Positions 44,292 to 50,549 of a stretch of 64,000 nt of DNA are shown one piece after another. A program made the position numbers and the translations under genes. Every line of letters begins with the position of its first letter. Positions within the stretch are counted from its first letter, which is position 1. The stretch is from Herpetosiphon sp042688385 (lineage in GTDB: Bacteria > Chloroflexota > Chloroflexia > Chloroflexales > Herpetosiphonaceae), in assembly GCF_042688385.1 (NCBI RefSeq), contig NZ_JBHUPY010000006.1, forward strand, positions 124,001-188,000. Direction: 5' to 3'. A model generated the notes under the pieces. It did no database searches, was not told the origin of the DNA, and saw only the letters and a program-made list of their open reading frames with translations.

Positions 44292-45857
44292 ATGCGGGCA
44301 CGGGTTCGCCAAAGAGTTACATTAATAGTTTTGCTTGCGGCGCTGTTGCCGCTACTAGCGGTCTGGGCAATTGCCTTGACAATTAGTTATCGTGCGCAAC
44401 AGAATTCAGCCCAAAATCAACAAGTTGCGCTGACCAACCTTGCAGCTGAAGATTATCGGCGCTTTATCCTCAATAGTATGGATGAATTGCGCAACGCCAG
44501 CAATACGATTGGCAATAATGGCAATCCCAGCCAGCTGAGCGATTTGCAATTAGGCTCGCAAGTGCTGTTTGGCTCAAGTTTCTCCGAGGTTGGCCTATAT
44601 CGGGTTACTGGCGAACGGATTGCTGTGGCCGCCCGTTTGCGCGGCGTGCATCTGCCCGAAAGCTTGGCTGGTTCGCCGTTATTGCAGATGCTGCAAAATC
44701 GCCAAGTTGCAATTCAAAATCCCGAGCCATTACAGGTAGTTTCTTTGCCGCTTGCGCCAAGTGAAGTTCCACGTTTTCGCATGGCCTTGCCTGTTTTGGG
44801 CCGTGCGAATGGCGAATTGATCTTGGTGGCCGATATTAGTATGGATCGGATTTGGGAAACGACTTCGCGGATCGAATCGGCGGCTCAGATGCGGGTGTTG
44901 GTGGTCAATCAGCAAGGCCAATTACTCAGCGCCGCCAATACGCAATCGCTGATCGAATACCAAGATCTGGCTAATTTGCCGTTGCTGAAAAATGGCAATC
45001 CGATTGAAACCTACACTAGCCCATTTGGCGAAGAAGTGCTGGGCGTACGCACCGCGCTTGATCCCACCGATTGGCTGTTGATTGTCGAGCGTCCACTTGA
45101 CGTAATCTATAGTAACGTCCAAACCTTGGCGTTGAGCCTCTCCATCGTGATTGGGATTGCCTTGCCATTGGTGGCAGGGATTGGCTGGTATGTTGGGCGG
45201 CGGATCGCCTTACCAGTTCAAGAACTGTATGCTAGCGTCACGCGCTTTACCAACGATCCCAATGCCTATACGCCGGTGCACCTCAAAACTCGCGATGAAT
45301 TGGCCAGCCTTGGCGATGTCTTCAATACGATGGTTGTGGGCTTGAATGCCTCGCAAACCAAGCTTTCGAAGCTGAACGAGGAGCTAGAAGGCTTGGTCGT
45401 GACGCGAACTGGCGAGTTACACCATGCCTTGGCCGAGGTGCAGGCCCAAAATGTGGAGCAAGAACGCCTACTCGAAACCGTGAGGCGCTTGAGCATGCCA
45501 ACCATCCCAATCACCAAGCAGATTTTGGTTATGCCGTTGGTTGGCGAGTTTAGCGCCAATCGCGCTGGCGATATTAATGCCACCTTGCTTAAAGCGATTG
45601 AGCAGCAACAAGCCAAAGTTGTAATTATGGATATTACTGGCGTGCCTGTGGTCGATGCAGCGGTTGCCCGCGCCTTGATCAATGCCTCGCATGCCGCCCA
45701 ATTGCTTGGTGCACGGGTGATTTTGGCTGGAATTCGGCCTGACATGGCAGAAACCTTGGTTAATTTGCACTTAGATCTGGCGGTGATTGATACGGCAGCA
45801 ACCTTGGCCCAAGCCTTCAGCCGCGCCACCGAATATTTGCAACCTCGCAGACGTTAA
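44292..45857 (+). CDS. Cache-HAMP-STAS sensor protein (RsbR-like output)
   Basis: 521 residues: membrane helix (about 10-32), an extracytoplasmic double-Cache-like domain (about 40-275), a second helix (SLSIVIGIALPLVAGIGWYV), a HAMP segment, a short coiled coil and a C-terminal RsbR/RsbS-type STAS domain. Instead of the usual kinase, the output is a STAS domain of stressosome type (IMDITGVPVVDAAVARALIN, then VILAGIRPDM). The two positions normally phosphorylated in RsbR (Thr of VVDT and of VLTG-type segments) are both Ala here. It follows the binding lipoprotein and probably works with it. The ribosome site (TAGGATC) is modest. Confidence 0.85.
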   Translation: MRARVRQRVTLIVLLAALLPLLAVWAIALTISYRAQQNSAQNQQVALTNLAAEDYRRFILNSMDELRNASNTIGNNGNPSQLSDLQLGSQVLFGSSFSEVGLYRVTGERIAVAARLRGVHLPESLAGSPLLQMLQNRQVAIQNPEPLQVVSLPLAPSEVPRFRMALPVLGRANGELILVADISMDRIWETTSRIESAAQMRVLVVNQQGQLLSAANTQSLIEYQDLANLPLLKNGNPIETYTSPFGEEVLGVRTALDPTDWLLIVERPLDVIYSNVQTLALSLSIVIGIALPLVAGIGWYVGRRIALPVQELYASVTRFTNDPNAYTPVHLKTRDELASLGDVFNTMVVGLNASQTKLSKLNEELEGLVVTRTGELHHALAEVQAQNVEQERLLETVRRLSMPTIPITKQILVMPLVGEFSANRAGDINATLLKAIEQQQAKVVIMDITGVPVVDAAVARALINASHAAQLLGARVILAGIRPDMAETLVNLHLDLAVIDTAATLAQAFSRATEYLQPRRR

Positions 45858-45866
45858 AAGGCTGTT

Positions 45867-46200
45867 CCCTCACCCCCCAACCCCCTCTCCCACTGGATGC
45901 GGGCGAGGGGGAGCATCTGGCAATCATGCGAACACCATCAGATTAAGCACCTTTCCGACTGGACGCAGGCGAGGGGGTGCACCAGTTTTCACCACCAATA
46001 AGGGGCTGTTCCCTCACCCCCCAACCCCCTCTCCCACTGGATGCGGGCGAGGGGGAGCATCTGGCGATCATGCGAAAACCATCAGATTAAGCACCTTTCC
46101 GACTGGATGCGGGCGAGCACCCATTTTTACCGCCGAATTGTGCAAGAACCATGAATTAAAGCCCCTCGCCCGCGCCACGGGAGAGGGGTTGGGGTGAGGG
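45867..46200. repeat. tandemly duplicated CCCTCACCCC element
   Basis: 347 bases between two convergent genes are almost all repeat. A 144-base unit beginning CCCTCACCCCCCAACCCC starts at 45867 and again at 46011; both include GGGCGAGGGGGAGCATCTGG and a CATCAGATTAAGCACCTTTC segment. A single inverted closing arm (CCCCTCGCCCGC ... GGTTGGGGTGAGGGG) ends at about 46200. The 136-codon frame across it is an artefact of the repeat. Confidence 0.82.
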
Positions 46201-46204
46201 GATC

Positions 46205-47185
46205 TTAATTTTGTTCTGGCTCGTTGCGAATATACAATTGCTTGAGTAACGGGGTAAACACGCGGTAAAAACGTTCGAGCGTGTCGATCATCCAAACATG
46301 ATGGTCGGCCCAATGCTGATGATCGTGCAAATTGGCGTTGCGCCGAACCAGCCAAATTTGATATTCCTTGGTTAAGGGATTTTCGCGCCATTCGAGGCCA
46401 ACGCCCAATTGTTGCTCAATCGCTACTCGTTGTTGGCGCAGCCAGCGAAAGCGCAATTTGGCGGAAATTCCACTCAACATCACCGCTACTCCAAGCCAAT
46501 TATCGCGGGCATTTAAGCTCGCTTGCAAGCTGCAATCGGCTCGGCCCAAGGCAAAACTGGTGCTTGGCTCGGCATGCGGTTTTTTGGCTCCAAGGTGGCT
46601 ATTGCGCTCGCGCAGCATTGCATTAAAGCGCATCCAATAGCCTAAATAGATGTTTTTGCTGGGATTTGCTGTTGGCGGAGCGGCTGGCAAACTTGGCTCG
46701 TTAGTAATCGCCAATTCCCAATCATTTGGCTTGCAAATTAGCTTGAAATGCGGGGCAAACGGCGAATCATCAATTTGCCATAATTCCAGCTCAATTGCAA
46801 AAAATAAGAGATGCGGCAGGGTTTGTTGATTGAGCCATTCGATGGTGGCGCGATGCTCAGGCGTAAAATGCTCAGCAATCCAAATTAAAATCGTCGCTTT
46901 AACGCTGCTGGCGGTGGTGAGCAATTGGCCAAGATGAGCGTGATCACTGCCAGCTAATTGATTTTCGATCAAGACTTTGGTTTCGGTGCGTTGATCGTAG
47001 CAGACAAGGCTTTGGCGCAAATTGCCAGTGCCTTTGTTGAGCGCCTCAAAACGCAATTCGAGGTTGGTGGCGGTGTTTAATTGGGCGATATTTTCGGCTT
47101 GAGTGAGCCAATGGGTAAAATGGCTGGCTGCTTGTCGCCAAGCATCGTGAATCGGAACCCGTTTAAGCCGACCAAGCTGATTCAT
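46205..47185 (-). CDS. DUF4268 domain protein
   Basis: 326 residues. The N-terminal part resembles the domain that usually precedes DUF4268: LGRLKRVPI...W, an LRQSLVCYDQRTETKVLIEN strand, then QLAGSDHAHLGQLLT. The acidic and Gln residues in this stretch (VLIENQL) recall a PD-(D/E)xK nuclease core, although catalysis is unproven. The C-terminal DUF4268 half has an LRFRWLRQQRVAIEQQLG helix and a WLVRR end. The ribosome site TGAGGAATT fits the ATG at 47185. In other genomes such proteins occur singly or near defence genes; here there is no such partner. Confidence 0.75.
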   Translation of the reverse strand: MNQLGRLKRVPIHDAWRQAASHFTHWLTQAENIAQLNTATNLELRFEALNKGTGNLRQSLVCYDQRTETKVLIENQLAGSDHAHLGQLLTTASSVKATILIWIAEHFTPEHRATIEWLNQQTLPHLLFFAIELELWQIDDSPFAPHFKLICKPNDWELAITNEPSLPAAPPTANPSKNIYLGYWMRFNAMLRERNSHLGAKKPHAEPSTSFALGRADCSLQASLNARDNWLGVAVMLSGISAKLRFRWLRQQRVAIEQQLGVGLEWRENPLTKEYQIWLVRRNANLHDHQHWADHHVWMIDTLERFYRVFTPLLKQLYIRNEPEQN

Positions 47186-47334
47186 CGCCGTAATTCCTCA
47201 CTACACCGTTGGGCTGCAAAACTGCTACCGATTATAGCATGAAGGGCGCAGGGCTGATTTTACGCTCAATCAAGCGATTGATTTGTAATTCAACCCAAAC
47301 TGCTAGCATCCAGTAAACAGTTTAAGGAGCACTT

Positions 47335-47853
47335 ATGGCTAATCAGATTATTCTTGAAACCGAACGTCTGATGTTACGCAAACTAACGAATGCCGATCTT
47401 GATGCTTTATTTCGGCTTTACCGTGATCCGGTTATTCGCGAGCATTTTCCCGAGGGCGTGTTGGATCGCGAGGAAACCAAAGCTGAACTTGATTGGATTA
47501 TCAAGGTGTATTATGGCGAATATGGCTATGGTTTATGGGCGACGATTTATAAACCGACGGGAGCATTTATTGGGCGTTGTGGCTTATTGCCGTGGGTCAT
47601 CGATGAGCGCCAAGAAGTTGAAGTGGCCTATTTGCTCGATCAAGCCTACTGGGGCCAAGGCTTGGCCAGCGAGGCTGCGCAGGCAATTGTGGCTTATGGC
47701 TTTGATGTGTTGAATTTTAATCGCCTCATTTGTTTGCCAATTCCCGAAAATGTTGCTTCGATGAGGGTTGCTGAAAAAATGGGCATGCAGCTAGAGCGCG
47801 AAATTGTGCTCGATGGCACGCCAGCGATGCTTTATTCAATCGAAAAAAGCTAG
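47335..47853 (+). CDS. GNAT-family N-acetyltransferase (RimJ/RimL type)
   Basis: 172 residues. The start ETERLMLRKLTNADLDALFR and the later EVEVAYLLDQAYWGQGLASEA (acetyl-CoA pyrophosphate loop Q-G-L-A) followed by ENVASMRVAEKMGM are the usual marks of the RimJ/RimL-like GNAT branch. It would transfer an acetyl group to an amine, either a protein N-terminus or a small molecule. AAGGAG precedes the ATG by 7 bases. Confidence 0.9.
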   Translation: MANQIILETERLMLRKLTNADLDALFRLYRDPVIREHFPEGVLDREETKAELDWIIKVYYGEYGYGLWATIYKPTGAFIGRCGLLPWVIDERQEVEVAYLLDQAYWGQGLASEAAQAIVAYGFDVLNFNRLICLPIPENVASMRVAEKMGMQLEREIVLDGTPAMLYSIEKS

Positions 47854-48207
47854 GATTGATCTACGAAGCGCACGAAGGGCACGAAGAACGAAACCACGAA
47901 GCACGCGAAGAGCGCGAAGGCCAATATGGCATTAGGCTTTTGGCTATGGGCTGGCGGAACGATTTTAAGCGTTACAAATTCCTAAGTCCTATAGTCAATA
48001 GCCTTCATTGCTCTGCGCCTCTGCGTTAAAAAACTAATCCACGAATTATATTCCTACAGCCAAAAACTCCGATCCCCAACCCCCGATCCCTGACCCCTAT
48101 GTTCTCTGCTCTTTGTTCTATGTTCTCGAAACGATGACCTAACTTTTTAGTCTGCACGTGGATATAGAGAGTGAGAGCGCGCTCAATCTTAGGCTGAAAG
48201 GAAGGAT
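47854..48207. repeat. intergenic mosaic of low-complexity modules
   Basis: 354 bases without a gene. Modules in order: an ACGAAG(C/G)GCACGAAG run (47866-47920), GGCTTTTGGCTATGGGCTGG, a CTATAGTCAATAGCC segment, CTCTGCGCCTCTGCG, a GATCCCCAACCCCCGATCCC segment and a TATGTTCTCTGCTC run to about 48134. Several of these modules recur at 14.6-14.9 kb and 50.3-50.55 kb. The final 70 bases are the leader of the sigma-factor gene. Confidence 0.72.
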
Positions 48208-48774
48208 ATGCACGATCACGAGGCTATAGCTCGACTCAAACAAGGTGATATTGCTGGGCTAGCCCCCTTGGTTCACCACTATCAATATCAGGCGGTGCGA
48301 GCAGCGATCTTGGTTGTCCGCGATCGGTCTGCCGCCGAAGATATTGTTCAATCGGCCTTTCTGCGGGTTGTACAGCGCATCCAACAATTTGATAGCCAAC
48401 GGGCCTTTGGGCCGTGGTTTATGAAAATTGTGTTGAATGATGCCTTGAAAGATGCCCAACGCCGCGAACGCCACCCCTCACTTGATCAATCGAATGCTGC
48501 TGGTTTGGCAATGTTTGAAGAATTGATGAGCAATGAGCCGCAACCAGAGGCCTTGCTAGAACAAGATGCCATGCGCGAAACCGTCGTGCAGGCCTTGAAT
48601 CAACTAACGCCGTTGCAGCGTGCGGCAATTGTGCAACGCTATTACCTTGGCATGAGCGAAGCCGAAATGGCTCACGATGCAGCAACCAGCCCAGGCGCGA
48701 TCAAACAACGCCTGTTGGGCGCTCGCGAACGCCTGCGTCGGCTCTTAGCCCCAATTATTAATGAATCTGTGTAG
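48208..48774 (+). CDS. ECF-type RNA polymerase sigma factor
   Basis: 188 residues. Region 2 is seen in DRSAAEDIVQSAFLRVVQRI and RAFGPWFMKIVLNDA; region 4 is the C-terminal helix-turn-helix (LTPLQRAAIVQRYYLGMSEA, then GAIKQRLLGARERLRRLL). It directs RNA polymerase to a specific promoter set. AAGGAAGGAT precedes the ATG. The next gene begins 14 bases later and fits an anti-sigma or sensor partner, the usual arrangement of ECF loci. Confidence 0.92.
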   Translation: MHDHEAIARLKQGDIAGLAPLVHHYQYQAVRAAILVVRDRSAAEDIVQSAFLRVVQRIQQFDSQRAFGPWFMKIVLNDALKDAQRRERHPSLDQSNAAGLAMFEELMSNEPQPEALLEQDAMRETVVQALNQLTPLQRAAIVQRYYLGMSEAEMAHDAATSPGAIKQRLLGARERLRRLLAPIINESV

Positions 48775-48788
48775 TCGAGGAGTCTGTA

Positions 48789-49664
48789 ATGCATAACGAT
48801 AATACCATCTCAAAAGCGCTTACTAACGTAGCAGAACACGAAGTTCCCGAAGGTTCACTTAACATGCTCAAACCATTGCAACAACAAGCTAGCCTCAAGC
48901 CACAAACCCGCCGCACGGGCTGGTTGCGCCCAGCAATGATGGCCGCGACTGGGGTTGCGTTGGCCGCAGTTGGCTTTGGCTTGCTGCCAAGCCAAGTCAG
49001 CCAAGTTAGTGCCAAAGAAGCCTTGCGCCGCGCCGAACAAGTCACTGCTTTTGGCTTGACTGGTATCGATTCGCTGCACGGCGTGCTCGAAACCCACGTG
49101 CCAGCAACTGGCAGCGTGGTCAGCGAAAAAATTTGGGTCCAGCAACCAAATAAATTACGCAAAGAAATTGTTTGGCCAGGCAGCGAAACCCGCGCTGAGC
49201 AATACGAAACCCAAATTATGAACGGCGCTGATGCCTGGGCTTGGATCTCGCCAGCGGGCCAGCCTAATACAGTTGATGGCAGCGTTTCCCAGTTCAGTTC
49301 AAGCGAATTGGATGGCGCATTGTATGTGATTCCAAACCCAACCGCTTCGCTCGACTCGAATGGCAATAGCGACGGTTTGTGCGCCCAACCAGGCGACCAA
49401 CTTTCAACTGTTGGCCAAGAAAGCTTCTTAGGTCGCGATGCCTTGGTAATCGAATGTGTGCTGGGTGGCAGTAGCGACCAAGCCAACAGCCGACTCAAAT
49501 TCTGGATCGACGATGAGTTGTTTGTGGTGCTGAAGTCGGAGTATTACGAATCGAATGGCGATATGTTCGTTGAATCAGCCTATACGGAATTCGAAGTTAA
49601 TGCTGATTACCCAGCCGATTTCTTCGCTCCACCAGCAGGTGCTCCAATCGAAGTTAGCCAATAA
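48789..49664 (+). CDS. membrane-anchored putative anti-sigma / LolA-like protein
   Basis: 291 residues. A short cytoplasmic part (about 1-50), one hydrophobic segment (AMMAATGVALAAVGFGLLPS) and an outer domain of about 215 residues with a LolA/RseB-like flavour: SAKEALRRAEQVTAF, a KIWVQQPNKLRKEI strand, and a two-Cys region (LCAQPG ... IECVLGG). By position it should regulate the sigma factor just upstream. The cytoplasmic part lacks a recognisable zinc-type anti-sigma motif, so the interaction is inferred. GAGGAG gives the start. It ends in a strong terminator. Confidence 0.75.
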   Translation: MHNDNTISKALTNVAEHEVPEGSLNMLKPLQQQASLKPQTRRTGWLRPAMMAATGVALAAVGFGLLPSQVSQVSAKEALRRAEQVTAFGLTGIDSLHGVLETHVPATGSVVSEKIWVQQPNKLRKEIVWPGSETRAEQYETQIMNGADAWAWISPAGQPNTVDGSVSQFSSSELDGALYVIPNPTASLDSNGNSDGLCAQPGDQLSTVGQESFLGRDALVIECVLGGSSDQANSRLKFWIDDELFVVLKSEYYESNGDMFVESAYTEFEVNADYPADFFAPPAGAPIEVSQ

Positions 49665-49679
49665 GCCTTGAATAACATG

Positions 49680-49711
49680 CCAGCGATCACGTGTTGATCG
49701 CTGGTTTTTTT
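49680..49711 (+). terminator. Rho-independent terminator of the sigma-factor operon
   Basis: A perfect 10-bp stem CCAGCGATCA / TGATCGCTGG with a 5-base loop and seven T, 15 bases after the stop. Confidence 0.92.
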
Positions 49712-49729
49712 GGTTTAATCTGTAGATTG

Positions 49730-49759
49730 TTGTTGAATGAACTCAGTAATTGATATACT
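49730..49759 (+). promoter_or_regulatory. putative promoter with extended -10
   Basis: TTGTTG (49730-49735), an 18-base spacer and TATACT (49754-49759) with TG one base upstream of the -10, 34 bases before the ATG at 49793. Confidence 0.5.
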
Positions 49760-49792
49760 TGTTAAGTGAATATTATATGGGAGAAGCCAATC

Positions 49793-50254
49793 ATGCGTTT
49801 TAAACGAATTATTGTTAATCGCCATTGGATTTATTCTTATCTGCAAGCAGGTAATGCAGAAGCAAACAAGTCGAATTTGCCGCAATCACTGTATATGGAT
49901 GATCCGCTTAATCAAGAACGTTATATTCGAGCATTTATAGCACCACATTTTACAACATCCTACTATCCGATCGATATTCGATTTCAGTATAAATTTAAAG
50001 AATCGTTACGTTATTGTTTAAATGTGTACGATGCTGATATAGAATCCGATCTTGAGCATGAGTGGTCACAACCATATGGCATTTATAAACAACCGCGTGA
50101 TCTTCAAGCTTTTTTGCAGCGTGTTTGGCAGGTTTTATTTCCTGATGAATCATGGCAGATTGACGACCTTGATTATTATTTCGATCTGAATGATTCACGA
50201 ATAAAAATATTTGATCCATTACCGGCTACGATTCGCGATCAACGTTATGGTTAA
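49793..50254 (+). CDS. hypothetical protein
   Basis: About 153 residues, rich in Tyr, Asp and aromatic residues, no signal or membrane segment. The centre has YYPIDIRFQYKFKESLRY and the end DLDYYFDLNDSRIKIFDPLP. The ATG at 49793 follows GGGAGAAG. The gene is clearly more AT-rich than those around it, with its own promoter and a preceding terminator, consistent with later acquisition. No family recognised. Confidence 0.62.
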   Translation: MRFKRIIVNRHWIYSYLQAGNAEANKSNLPQSLYMDDPLNQERYIRAFIAPHFTTSYYPIDIRFQYKFKESLRYCLNVYDADIESDLEHEWSQPYGIYKQPRDLQAFLQRVWQVLFPDESWQIDDLDYYFDLNDSRIKIFDPLPATIRDQRYG

Positions 50255-50549
50255 TATGCTATTGGTTGCCGAATCTAGGCTTTTCTCCTAAACGTGGAAA
50301 TTATTGATCTCATTGGATTTCGCCACCCTTCCGTCCCTCCGCCGGAGGGAAACGCAGGGGTTTTGCGCGAGGGGTCGACGGCAGGGACTGGGGATCAGTT
50401 CCGTACAGTTCCAACCACTGTTGCATAACCCACCAATTGTTCCGCTAGCCAAGAGCCAAAAGCCCAGAGTCTCATCCGCTTCGTGCTCTTCGTGCGCTTC
50501 GTGGATCAAAAATAATCTATGTTCTATGCTCTATGCTCTATGCTCTATG
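50255..50549. repeat. intergenic mosaic with second-family repeat, copy 2
   Basis: 295 bases without a gene. It begins with a copy of the CCACCCTTCCGTCCCTCCGC repeat (50323-50362, inverted relative to the copy at 36.6 kb), continues with a GCCAAGAGCCAAAAGCCC segment, a CTTCGTGCTCTTCGTGCGC run and a TATGCTC tandem run up to the end of the next gene (about 50519-50550). The 124-codon frame here is a repeat artefact. Confidence 0.7.

Noticed and set aside
45867..46200. CRISPR array
   Set aside because: The repeat units are 144 bases, only two, with inverted arms and no regular short spacers; no cas gene is present in the window.
46205..47185. DUF4268 protein as part of a restriction or defence island
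   Set aside because: No methylase, helicase or other defence gene lies next to it, so only the domain call is kept.
14446..50549. Insertion sequences or prophage
   Set aside because: No transposase, integrase, capsid or tail gene was found; the repeats lack coding capacity and I saw no target-site duplications.
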